Of a DNA stretch of 64,000 bases, positions 45,222 to 53,964 are shown in pieces; the first letter of the stretch is position 1, and every line of letters starts with the position of its first letter. The DNA is from AP-15 sp963750195 (GTDB lineage: Bacteria; Pseudomonadota; Alphaproteobacteria; ATCC43930; CGMCC-115725): contig CAVVPS010000017.1 in assembly GCA_963750195.1 (NCBI GenBank), positions 1 through 64,000 on the forward strand, read 5' to 3'. The notes beneath the pieces are model-generated. The model did no database searches, was not told the DNA's origin, and worked only from the letters and a program-made list of their open reading frames with translations. The position numbers and the translations under genes are program-made.

Positions 45222-45717
45222 GATAGCGCCCGCGAAACCGCGATCGGGCATTGTGGTCCGAGGCGATGCGCGATGTGACTCCGCTGCCTGGGCGACGCGC
45301 CGGGTCCTCGCCGCCGCTGCAATGCGCACCTGCCCGGGCCGAGCGCCGGTCCTGCCCCGAGCCAGGTTGAGCAGCCTCTCGATCCGATTCGCCGGCATCG
45401 ATCGGGCCAATGCCGAACGGTTGAAACGCGGTCTCCATGCGATCGAGGCGCGTCTCGATCTCCATGGCATGACCCAGGCCGAAGCCCATCGGGAACTCAT
45501 CGGCTTCGTCGTAGCCTCGCACGAGGTCGGCCGACGCTGCGTGCTGGTCATCACCGGGCGCGGCCTCGGTCCGGACGGGCCCGGCGTGTTGAAAAGCGCG
45601 GTGCCGCGCTGGCTCGAAGAGGCCGCGCTGCGCCGGCGGATTCTCGCGGTCGCAGCCGCCCAACCACGACACGGCGGGGCCGGAGCGCTCTACCTGCTGT
45701 TGCGACGGCAGCGGTGA
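45202..45717 (+). CDS. Smr/MutS2-type endonuclease domain protein
   Basis: This 171-residue protein has a basic N-terminal arm and a C-terminal Smr domain with ARLDLHGMTQAEAHRELIGF, then VLVITGRGLGPDGPGVLK and the terminal GALYLLLRRQR. Smr domains bind and nick DNA or RNA. In relatives this gene directly follows mltA. Here lutABC lies between them. I chose ATG 45202 within the 3' end of lutC. Confidence 0.88.
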   Translation: MARAKGEIAPAKPRSGIVVRGDARCDSAAWATRRVLAAAAMRTCPGRAPVLPRARLSSLSIRFAGIDRANAERLKRGLHAIEARLDLHGMTQAEAHRELIGFVVASHEVGRRCVLVITGRGLGPDGPGVLKSAVPRWLEEAALRRRILAVAAAQPRHGGAGALYLLLRRQR

Positions 45718-45809
45718 GCTGTCTGACCGTGCGAGTACCCGCGAAGCTTGCGTTCGCTCGCCGCTCCCGCCAAAAGAGAGGCGAACCCTCCGCGATCGAC
45801 GAATTGGCG

Positions 45810-47277
45810 ATGGCCGACAACAGCGACCTACTTCCGCACATCGAACGCCTGCAATCGGCCCGCGTCCTGTGCATCGGCGACGTGATGCTCGATCACTACG
45901 TGTACGGCCAGGTCGAGCGGGTCTCGCCCGAGGCGCCGATCCCGGTGTTGTGCGTCGAGCGCGAATTGAAAACCTTGGGCGGCGCCGGCAATGTGCTGCG
46001 TAATCTCGTGGCCTTGGGCGCCTCGGCTTCCTTCGTGTCGGTCATCGGCAGCGACGATGCCGGGCCGCGAGATCGGCCGGCTGCTGGAGGCCCAGGACGG
46101 CGCCGAGGTTCACGTCCTGGTCCAGCCGCAGCGCACGACCACGGTCAAGACGCGCTATGTCGCGGCGAACCAGCAATTGCTGCGGGCCGATCGCGAGACT
46201 GCAGTCCCGCTCGGTCCCTTCATCCGCGAAGACCTGTTGCGGCTGGCGCGCGAGCTGGTGACGACTCATTCGGTAGTAATCGTCTCCGATTATGCCAAAG
46301 GGGTGCTGACCGAGGGGGTGGCGCTCGAAATCATCCGCGCCGCGCGCGAGGCCGGCGCATTTGTCATCGTCGATCCGAAAGGCGGCGACCATATCCGCTA
46401 TCGCGGCGCCGATTTGCTGAAGCCGAACCGTCGGGAGCTGGCGCATGCCACCGGCCTGCCAGTGGCGACCGAGAGTGAAATCGCCGCCGCCGGCAATGCG
46501 CTGATCGAGCGCTGCGGCTTCGGCGCCGTTCTCGCCTCGCTCGGTCAGGAAGGCATGGTACTGGTTACCGCCGACGGTGCGGTGCATGTCCAGCGCGCCG
46601 AGGTGCGCGAGGTCTACGACGTCTCGGGCGCCGGCGACACTGTGGTGGCGGTGCTGGGGGCCGGGATCGGGTCCGGCATCAGCTTGGTCGAGGCCGCGCG
46701 CCTCGCCAACATCGCCGCCGGCATCGTCGTCGGCAAGGTCGGCACCGCGGTCGTTTACGCGAGCGAGCTGGCCGCGCGTCTCAATGGCCACGATCTTTAC
46801 ACGGCTGATAAGGTAATGGCGCGGGCGCACGCCATCGACGAGGTCGAGCGCTGGCGCCGCCAAGGGTTGAAGATCGGCTTCACCAACGGCTGCTTCGATC
46901 TGCTGCATCCCGGCCATGTGGCGCTGTTGCGGCAAGCCAAGGCGGCCTGCGACCGGCTCATCGTCGGTATCAACAGCGACGCGTCGGCGGCGCGGCTCAA
47001 GGGGCCGAGCCGTCCGGTGCAGAGCGATACCGCGCGGGCTGCCGTGTTGGCCTCGCTCGCCGCGGTCGACCTGATCGTGATCTTCGAGGAAGACACGCCG
47101 ATCGAGCTGATACGGGCACTGCACCCGCAACTGCTGGTGAAAGGCGCAGATTATCGCCTCGACGAGGTGGTTGGGGCGGACATCGTCAAGGCCAGCGGCG
47201 GCGAGGTTCTACTCGCCGAAGTGATGCCGGGCTACAGCACCAGTGCGACGATCGCTCGCTTTGCTCGCTCAGCCTGA
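45810..47277 (+). pseudogene. hldE: Bifunctional heptose kinase/adenylyltransferase HldE, single-base frameshift
   Basis: HldE makes ADP-heptose for lipopolysaccharide core. The N-terminal PfkB-type kinase starts ARVLCIGDVMLDHYVYGQ and TLGGAGNVLRNLVALGASAS, then the frame changes. Removing one C near 46062-46067 gives DDAGREIGRLLEAQDGAEVH and continues with DVSGAGDTVVAVLGAGI. The C-terminal nucleotidyltransferase follows with GFTNGCFDLLHPGHVALLRQ (HxGH near residue 366). The corrected length is 488 residues, typical. The start is ATG 45810. The 3' end overlaps the convergent mmcB by 92 bases. Confidence 0.92.
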
Positions 47278-47755
47278 GCCGGATGGTGCTGCGGATCAGA
47301 TCCCCTCGAGATGGGCTGGCGTCGGGATCGAACGAACGGCGCAGCCGTGCCGCCGCAATGCGGGCAAAACGCAAGGTCAGCGCACGGCGCCGGCCGGGGC
47401 TGAGCGGGATCGTGCCGCCGTCGCGCAGTACCGCGGCGCCAAACGCGTCCGCCACCATCAAGCCACATTCCTGAGGGATGAGCACCGTTGGAAACCCGTT
47501 CGCCACGGCGAAGTAGAGACGATCGGAAAACTCGCGATAAGCCGGCCACTTCTGGTCTGCCCGAAAATCGGCCACCGAGCTTTTGATCTCGACGATCACC
47601 AAGTCGCCGCCCTTGCCGAGGGCCACAACATCGGCGCGGCGACCATTGGCGAGCGGAAATTCGACCAGACTGGCATACCCGAGCTGGTCCAAGGCACGGC
47701 AAACTCCGCGTGCCAGTAGCGCGGCGGTGATGGACGGAACGGACATTTCGGCCAT
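47186..47755 (-). CDS. mmcB: MmcB-family DNA repair endonuclease
   Basis: This 189-residue protein matches MmcB, a PD-(D/E)xK-like nuclease linked to mitomycin resistance in Caulobacter. The active-site pattern is visible as RRADVVALGKGGDLVIVEIK (Asp then Glu-x-Lys), followed by SSVADFRADQKWPAYREFSD and LYFAVANGFPTVLIPQECGL. The C-terminal 40 residues overlap hldE on the opposite strand and do not look family-like. A large antisense overlap of 92 bases is unusual, and an indel near 47280 may have extended the frame. Confidence 0.85.
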   Translation of the reverse strand: MAEMSVPSITAALLARGVCRALDQLGYASLVEFPLANGRRADVVALGKGGDLVIVEIKSSVADFRADQKWPAYREFSDRLYFAVANGFPTVLIPQECGLMVADAFGAAVLRDGGTIPLSPGRRRALTLRFARIAAARLRRSFDPDASPSRGDLIRSTIRLRLSEQSERSSHWCCSPASLRRVEPRRRWP

Positions 47756-47822
47756 GGCATCCTAAATCGTGTAGACACAGATGTCGTGCGAATAGACCGG
47801 GCGGGACCGACGGAGGATGTTG

Positions 47823-49547
47823 ATGGCGGCGGCAACCGAGCGGGGATTCCTGCGTCAGGCCTGGGACCTTGCCTGGCCTTATTGGAAATCGGATGAGAGA
47901 TGGTCGGCCATCGGTTTGCTGGTTTCGGTCATAGCGCTCAATCTGTTTGCCGTGTGGCTCAATGTGCGGCTCAATACATGGAACAACGATTTTTATAATG
48001 CTCTACAGCAGTATAATTGGATTGAGTTCTGGCGGCAGTTCGGGATCTTCGGAATTATCGCCTTCGCATTGATTGTGGATGCCGTCTATTCACTTTATCT
48101 ACGGCAGATACTGCATATACGTTGGCGCCGCTGGCTGACCGAGCATTTTCTGCACAGGTGGCTCGACGATCAGCAATATTACCGGATGCAGCTGGATCAG
48201 AGCGTCACCGACAACCCGGATCAGCGGATTTCCGACGACCTCGACAGCTTCGCAACGATGAGCCTGGGGTTATCGCTCGGCCTCCTGAGTTCTTTTGTGA
48301 CCTTGGTTTCGTTTCTCTCGATCCTATGGGTGCTGTCCGGTGCGCTGATTGTCCCGCTCGGTGGTGGAGCAAGGATCAGCATCCCGGGCTATATGGTCTT
48401 TGCGGCGCTGATCTATGCCGTCGCCGGCACATTTCTGACCCGCTGGATCGGCTATCCGCTGGTCCGTCTCGGCTTCAATCAGCAGCGTTATGAGGCCGAT
48501 TTCCGCTTCAGCCTGGTTCGATTGCGCGAGAACGCCGAAAACGTAGCTTTTTACGGCGGCGAAGCCCGCGAGCTGGACACCTTTCAGACCCGCTTCGGAC
48601 GCATCATCGAGAATTGGTGGGGTATCATCAGACGCCGCAAAAAGCTGACTTGGTTGACGACCGGCTACGGCCAGTTGGCGATCGTGTTCCCATTTATCGT
48701 CGCCGCCCCGCGCTATTTCAACAAGGTGATCCAGCTGGGTGGACTGATGCAGATCGCCTCGGCTTTTGGCCAAGTCCAGGACTCGCTGTCCTTTATCATC
48801 AGCTCCTATACCGAAATCGCGCAATATCAGGCGGTGGTTCAGCGGCTTTCCGGGTTCCGCGAGCGAATGGACGAGATCACAGCGCAGCGGCAGGCAGTCC
48901 AACCGATCGCGATCGAACGCGGCGGTGTCGGCGTCGAAGTCGAAGCGCTCGATCTCAACTTGCCGGATGGGTCACCCCTACGCCATGATTTGGCGCTGGC
49001 TGCCGGTCCCGGCAATGCGCTGTTGATCACCGGGCCGTCCGGCGCCGGCAAGAGCACCTTGTTGCGCGCGCTCGCCGGATTGTGGCCATTCGGGCGTGGT
49101 CGCATCCGGGTCGCGGACGGCGACGCCTTGTTTTTACCGCAGCGGCCGTATCTACCGCTGGGGACGTTGGCCGACGCGCTCGCTTATCCGCGCGCGGCCG
49201 CCGGGCTGGCGCGCGCGAACCTCGTCGAAGCCTTGCGCGCCGTTGGACTGCCGCAGCTGGCCGAGCGTCTTGATGAGGAGGGAAACTGGGCGCAGCGCTT
49301 ATCGATCGGCGAGCAGCAGCGGCTTGCCTTTGCACGGGTATTGTTGGCGCGCCCGGAGATTGTTTTTCTGGACGAGGCGACCTCGGCGCTCGACGAGGCG
49401 GCGGAAATGTCGCTCTATCGGCTGTTGCGCGACGCGTCCTGGCAGCCGACGATTGTCAGCGTCGGCCATCACCGGACGTTGCGGCGCTTTCACGACAAGA
49501 TCGTCGAGCTCGCGCCGCATTCGGTGTCCGAGGCGGCGGCCGGATGA
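47823..49547 (+). CDS. ABC transporter, SbmA/YddA (ABCD)-type fused permease-ATPase
   Basis: This 574-residue half-transporter has an N-terminal SbmA/BacA-like membrane domain (LNTWNNDFYNALQQYNW is the family hallmark, with NPDQRISDDLDSFATM) with about six helices. The C-terminal ATPase has Walker A GPSGAGKSTLLRAL, signature LSIGEQQRLAFARVLL and Walker B IVFLDEATSALD. Relatives carry peptides, fatty acyl-CoA or cobalamin. The substrate here is unknown. I chose ATG 47823, which has GGAGG six bases upstream. ATG 47817 sits on the ribosome-binding site. Confidence 0.9.
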   Translation: MAAATERGFLRQAWDLAWPYWKSDERWSAIGLLVSVIALNLFAVWLNVRLNTWNNDFYNALQQYNWIEFWRQFGIFGIIAFALIVDAVYSLYLRQILHIRWRRWLTEHFLHRWLDDQQYYRMQLDQSVTDNPDQRISDDLDSFATMSLGLSLGLLSSFVTLVSFLSILWVLSGALIVPLGGGARISIPGYMVFAALIYAVAGTFLTRWIGYPLVRLGFNQQRYEADFRFSLVRLRENAENVAFYGGEARELDTFQTRFGRIIENWWGIIRRRKKLTWLTTGYGQLAIVFPFIVAAPRYFNKVIQLGGLMQIASAFGQVQDSLSFIISSYTEIAQYQAVVQRLSGFRERMDEITAQRQAVQPIAIERGGVGVEVEALDLNLPDGSPLRHDLALAAGPGNALLITGPSGAGKSTLLRALAGLWPFGRGRIRVADGDALFLPQRPYLPLGTLADALAYPRAAAGLARANLVEALRAVGLPQLAERLDEEGNWAQRLSIGEQQRLAFARVLLARPEIVFLDEATSALDEAAEMSLYRLLRDASWQPTIVSVGHHRTLRRFHDKIVELAPHSVSEAAAG

Positions 49548-49572
49548 GGACCTTCGCGGGTAGGAGTTGGCG

Positions 49573-51057
49573 ATGAACGACGCAGAAGATCCGCTGCGCG
49601 CTATCCGCCTGGCGAAGCTCGATGGACTCAAAGCGCTCGGGATTGAGCCCTATCCCTATGCTTTCTTCCGCACCGATGAAGCGGCGGAGCTCGAGCGACG
49701 CCATGCCGGGCTGCCCGCCGGCGCCGAGACCGACGAGCAGGTGCGTGTCGGCGGCCGCATCCGCGCCATCCGTAACAGCGGTATGTTCATCGACCTGCAC
49801 GACACCTCGGGCAAGATCCAGATCTTCTGTCACCGAGACTTCCTCGATCCCGACGGGTTGGCGGCGGTGCGACTGCTCGATATCGGCGATCTCATCGGGG
49901 TCGAGGGAATGGTGCGCCGTACCCCACGCGGCGAGCTGACCGTCAATGCCGGCGCGGTCACGGTCTTGGCCAAGACCTTGCGCCCTCTGCCCGAAAAATA
50001 TCACGGTCTCGCCGATGTCGAGCTGCGTTACCGCCAGCGCTATCTCGACCTGATCATGAACCCGGAGAGCCGCGAGACATTGCGCCGGCGCAGCAGAATT
50101 GTCGCGGCGTTGCGCAGTCACCTCGTCGAGCGCGGTTATCTCGAAGTTGAGACGCCGATGCTGCACACCATCCCCGGCGGCGCCTCGGCGAAGCCTTTTG
50201 TCACTCATCACAACGCACTTGATATCGAACTCTATCTGCGGATCGCGCCCGAGCTGCATTTAAAGCGGCTAGTGGTCGGCGGCCTGGCCGACAAGGTGTT
50301 CGAAATCAACCGGTGCTTCCGCAACGAAGGGCTCTCGCCCCGGCACAACCCGGAATTCACCACGCTCGAACTCTACGAGGCCTATGTCGATTACACCGCG
50401 ATGATGCGGTTGACCGAGGAGCTGATCAGCACCGCCGCGAAGACTGTGCTCGGGACCCTGCGGATCGACTATGGTGAGAGCGGGATCGATCTGTCGCCGC
50501 CCTGGCCGCGGCGCAGCATGGCCGAGCTGGTCGAAGCGGCGACCGGGATCGATTTCCTCAAGCTCGACGCGAAGGCGGCACGGGACGCGGCCAACGCACT
50601 CGCCGCGAACACGCCCGACAAGCCGCTCGGCGACCAAGCGGGCTGGGGACACGCGCTCGAACTCGCGTTCGCGCTGCGCGTCGAGGACCGGCTTATCGCG
50701 CCGACCCATGTCACCGGATTTCCGCGCGACATTTCGCCCTTGGCCAAGGCCGACCAGCATGATCCCCGGCTCGCCGAGCGGTTCGAGACCTACATTTACG
50801 GGTGGGAGGTCGCTAACGCCTTTTCCGAGCTGACCGACCCGCAAGATCAGCGCGCTCGCTTCGAGGCGCAGATGAAAGCCCGCGCGGCTGGCGACGAGGA
50901 GGCGCAGCCGCTCGACGAGGATTACGTCACGGCGCTCGAATACGGGCTGCCGCCCTGCGGGGGCCTCGGGCTCGGCATCGACCGCCTGGTCATGCTGTTG
51001 ACGAACAGCCCGTCGATCCGCGATGTCATCGCCTTTCCGACCTTGCGCCCGCGGTGA
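49573..51057 (+). CDS. lysS: Lysyl-tRNA synthetase (class II)
   Basis: LysS charges tRNA-Lys. It has an N-terminal OB-fold anticodon-binding domain (VRVGGRIRAIRNSGMFIDLH) and the class II core: motif 1 around VETPMLHTIPGGASAKPFVT, motif 2 FRNEGLSPRHNPEFTTLELY and motif 3 GLGLGIDRLVMLL. The ATG at 49573 follows TAGGAG and gives MNDAEDPLRAIRLAKL, 494 residues. A TTG at 49567 is in frame but less likely. The length is normal. Confidence 0.96.
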   Translation: MNDAEDPLRAIRLAKLDGLKALGIEPYPYAFFRTDEAAELERRHAGLPAGAETDEQVRVGGRIRAIRNSGMFIDLHDTSGKIQIFCHRDFLDPDGLAAVRLLDIGDLIGVEGMVRRTPRGELTVNAGAVTVLAKTLRPLPEKYHGLADVELRYRQRYLDLIMNPESRETLRRRSRIVAALRSHLVERGYLEVETPMLHTIPGGASAKPFVTHHNALDIELYLRIAPELHLKRLVVGGLADKVFEINRCFRNEGLSPRHNPEFTTLELYEAYVDYTAMMRLTEELISTAAKTVLGTLRIDYGESGIDLSPPWPRRSMAELVEAATGIDFLKLDAKAARDAANALAANTPDKPLGDQAGWGHALELAFALRVEDRLIAPTHVTGFPRDISPLAKADQHDPRLAERFETYIYGWEVANAFSELTDPQDQRARFEAQMKARAAGDEEAQPLDEDYVTALEYGLPPCGGLGLGIDRLVMLLTNSPSIRDVIAFPTLRPR

Positions 51058-51076
51058 GCTTGTCGCAGGGCGCGGC

Positions 51077-51334
51077 TCATAGGCAACGGATCGTCCAATC
51101 GGTGGTTATGCCGGGCTCGTCACGGGCCCGATCGGGAGACTCGTTGTGAACCCTCTCGTCCAAAACCCGGTAACCGCCGGGACAGACTTGCTCGGCCAGG
51201 CGACGGTTCGGGGCGTCGGAGCCTCCTGGGATGGCCCCTGAACCAATCACGTAGGTGCGATAGTCGATTTTACTCAAAGTGGGTTGTATGCAGGCGGCAA
51301 GAGCGAGCAATGGCAGTAGCAGTAGCGGGCGCAT
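51077..51334 (-). CDS. Small lipoprotein
   Basis: This 85-residue protein has a lipoprotein signal (MRPLLLLPLLALAACIQPTL) with lipobox LAAC, predicted cleavage before the cysteine at about residue 15. The mature part has two further cysteines. The segment RARDEPGITTD and the DNA under it (ATGCCGGGCTCGTCACGGGC at 51107) resemble the palindromic element in mnmE, so part of the C-terminus may derive from a repeat. Function unknown. It is convergent with lysS. Confidence 0.6.
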   Translation of the reverse strand: MRPLLLLPLLALAACIQPTLSKIDYRTYVIGSGAIPGGSDAPNRRLAEQVCPGGYRVLDERVHNESPDRARDEPGITTDWTIRCL

Positions 51335-51421
51335 TCCGGCTCACGCAAAGGGTTGACACGGCGGAACCTATGTATCCGCTCGTGTAGGATCGCACCATAG
51401 GGTGCTTTGGCGGGAGCGAGT

Positions 51422-53323
51422 TTAGCCAGGGGATATCTGCGCGAGGGCCGCGGCAACCTCGTGCGCCATGCCCGGCCAATCGTCCGCCTTCCGCCGGCGG
51501 AACAGTCGCGCCGTCGGGTACCAGGGGCTGTCGGCGCGGTCGAGCAGCCAACGCCAGTCCGGAACATGTGGCAACAGGACCCAGGTTTGCCGCCCGAGCG
51601 CGCCCGCCAGATGCGCGACCGACGTATCGACGCTTATCATCAGATCCAGCTGACGGATCGCGGCGGCGGTCTCGGCGAAATCCGCCAGCCATGGCGCCAG
51701 GTCTACGATTTTCACGCCGTCGAGCGATGACAGGCCGAGAGACTCGGCGCCGACCTGAAGACTGAACCAGCTTATCCCGGTAATTTCCCACAACGGTTGG
51801 AGTAATCGTAGATCAATTGCGCCCTGGGTTGTGCCGGCCCATGCGATACCCACCTTGAGGCCGGGAGCTGCGGCGACCCGCTCGGCCCAGACGGCCGAGG
51901 CCTCGGCCGGGACGCTCAGATAGGGCACGGCATTGGGGATAGTCCCCAGGTTCGTCTTGAGGACCCGAGGCAGGCTGAGCAGCGGACAATGGCAGTCGAA
52001 AGGCGGCAACAGATCGCCGGCGGCGACGACCTGGGACGCGCCGGGCACCGTGCGGGCGAGACGGACGAGCGATGCCGGCACCTCCAGCACGACGCTGCCG
52101 CCGCGCTCCGCAATGGCCGGTACAAAGCGGATGAACTGCAACGTGTCTCCGAACCCTTGCTCGGCGTGGACTAGGATCCTTTGTCCTAGGAGAGGCTTGC
52201 CGGACCACAGCGGCTGGTCGAAATTTCGGTGGTATGCGTTGACGGCAAATCGCCACTCGTATTCCGGCCATCCTTCGTCGAGTTTCCCGGTCAGCAGCAG
52301 AATGAGCGAGCGGTTGAGGTGCGCCCGCGCATAATCGGGTTTTAGGGCCAGCGCGCGCCCGTAGCAGGCGAGCGCCTCAGCGTACCGGCCTTGGCGCTGA
52401 AGAGCGCTGCCGAGGTTGTAGTGCATTTCGGCGCCAGCCGGCTGCACGGCAAGCGCCCGCTCATGATGCGTGATCGCCTCGTCCAGACGCCCGAGATCGA
52501 CCAGCGCGACGCCAAGATTGTTGTGCGTCTCGGGGCGGTCGGGTGCTAGCGCCAGTGCCCGCTGATAGCGGACCACCGCCTCCTCCAGCCGGCCTTGTGC
52601 GCGCAAGACAACTCCGAGCCCGATATGGCTCTCGACACGCTTCGGCCGCAGCGCCAGCGCGCGCTCGTAACAGGCCTGCGCCGCATCCAGCTCCCCCCGC
52701 GCCTGCAGCGCGCCAGCGAGATTGTCCAGGGTCTCGACGGTATCAGGCTGCAGCGCCAGCGCCCTGCGATAGCAAGTGATCGCTTCGTCGAGCCGGCCGA
52801 CGGACTGCAAGGCCGTACCGAGGTTGTTGTGCAATTCGATCACATCGGGCCTAAGGCGCAGAGCCCGTTCGAAAAAGGCGATCGCCCGCTCCGGCCGGCC
52901 GAGATCCTGGCAGATGTTGCCGAGATTATAGAGAGTGTCGACCGAGCCTGGCGCGAGGGCGATCGCATGCTCGTAGCATGTCAACGCCTCCGCGGGCCTA
53001 TCCTGCGCTCTGAGGATATTGCCGAGGTTGTGGTGAAAAGCCTGGTCGCGGCCGTTCCGCGCAATCGCCATGCGGATACTTTGGATAGCGTCGTCGGAGC
53101 GCCCGCACTGATGCTCGATTAAACCAAGCAGATGAAGGGTTTGAGCATGACCGGGGTCAATGGACAAAATCTGACGGCAGGTTCGCTCCGCCTCGGCTGT
53201 CCGCCCGGCACGTTGATAGGCGAGCGCCCCGCTGAACCATCCGGGGATCGATGCCGCCGGACTGTCTGCCCAGCGCTTCTGCTCGCCTAGCCGGGATTCG
53301 GCTCGTCGCTGTCTTCGGTTCAT
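51422..53323 (-). CDS. TPR protein with C-terminal GT9-like glycosyltransferase domain
   Basis: This 633-residue protein has about ten tandem 34-residue TPR repeats from residue 30 to 380 (for example DAIQSIRMAIARNGRDQAFH and AITCYRRALALQPDTVETLD). A C-terminal domain resembling heptosyltransferase/GT9 folds follows: HAEQGFGDTLQFIRFVPAIA, GLKVGIAWAGTTQG and LMISVDTSVAHLAGALGRQT. Similar TPR-GT9-like proteins occur widely in proteobacteria, but their acceptors are unknown. The DNA shows matching 102-base repeats. There is no signal peptide, so it is probably cytoplasmic. Confidence 0.85.
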   Translation of the reverse strand: MNRRQRRAESRLGEQKRWADSPAASIPGWFSGALAYQRAGRTAEAERTCRQILSIDPGHAQTLHLLGLIEHQCGRSDDAIQSIRMAIARNGRDQAFHHNLGNILRAQDRPAEALTCYEHAIALAPGSVDTLYNLGNICQDLGRPERAIAFFERALRLRPDVIELHNNLGTALQSVGRLDEAITCYRRALALQPDTVETLDNLAGALQARGELDAAQACYERALALRPKRVESHIGLGVVLRAQGRLEEAVVRYQRALALAPDRPETHNNLGVALVDLGRLDEAITHHERALAVQPAGAEMHYNLGSALQRQGRYAEALACYGRALALKPDYARAHLNRSLILLLTGKLDEGWPEYEWRFAVNAYHRNFDQPLWSGKPLLGQRILVHAEQGFGDTLQFIRFVPAIAERGGSVVLEVPASLVRLARTVPGASQVVAAGDLLPPFDCHCPLLSLPRVLKTNLGTIPNAVPYLSVPAEASAVWAERVAAAPGLKVGIAWAGTTQGAIDLRLLQPLWEITGISWFSLQVGAESLGLSSLDGVKIVDLAPWLADFAETAAAIRQLDLMISVDTSVAHLAGALGRQTWVLLPHVPDWRWLLDRADSPWYPTARLFRRRKADDWPGMAHEVAAALAQISPG

Positions 53324-53438
53324 CGAAGCTTGATAGCGCAGCCGGATAAGGCATATCCACCCTTGCGGAATAAATTGCCGCTTGGCGAGTCGTATGGCTG
53401 GAAGCCGCCCATGGGCGCGAGCCAGGAAGGAGGGGCCG

Positions 53439-53927
53439 ATGAGGAGAGTTCCTGCATCGCGGCCGAGAAGATGGCTACAGTGGGCAAGCGGGCTGCTGTT
53501 GATCGTGGCGGGGTGCGCCGAGTCGCGGGCGACGGCGCAGGTCGCGGCTACAATCCCTCCGGTCCCGGCGGGCCAAGCCCGAGTTTGGTTTTACCGCCCT
53601 TCGGAACCCTACGAGAGCCTCAACCTCGCACGGATCGACATGAATGACAGCTATGTCGGGTCTGTCGCAAACGGCAGCGTATTCTATCTCGACGTTCCGC
53701 CCGGGCATTATCGCATTGTCCCCGAGAGTTTCGGCCGCGACGTCAACCAAGACAGGAACGTCGATCTCGCCCCCGGCCAGCAGCTTTATGTCAAGATCGT
53801 CTCTCTGGGAAGCTGGGGAGTGAGCGTCTCCGGCTCTAAGAATATGGCGCGCGATACGTTTTACGCTTGGCTGATCCCGCCGCAGGTCGCGGAGGTCGAG
53901 ATCGCTCGCGACCGCACCGGCATCTGA
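53439..53927 (+). CDS. DUF2846-like lipoprotein
   Basis: A strong ribosome-binding site (AAGGAGGGG) precedes ATG 53439. The 162-residue protein has a basic N-terminus and a lipobox in LLLIVAGCAESRA. The mature part is beta-rich: ARVWFYRPSEPYESLNLARI, then NGSVFYLDVPPGHYRIVPES and LAPGQQLYVKIVS. This matches the DUF2846-type lipoproteins as I know them. Function unknown, probably outer-membrane or periplasmic. It is divergent from the TPR gene and convergent with the ABC ATPase gene. Confidence 0.75.
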   Translation: MRRVPASRPRRWLQWASGLLLIVAGCAESRATAQVAATIPPVPAGQARVWFYRPSEPYESLNLARIDMNDSYVGSVANGSVFYLDVPPGHYRIVPESFGRDVNQDRNVDLAPGQQLYVKIVSLGSWGVSVSGSKNMARDTFYAWLIPPQVAEVEIARDRTGI

Positions 53928-53964
53928 TGGTATGGGGCCCCGGGACGGCACCCCAGATGACAAC

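Noticed and set aside
52330..53130. Tandem DNA repeats as a mobile or CRISPR-like element
   Set aside because: The 102-base periodicity is explained by 34-residue TPR units in the coding sequence.
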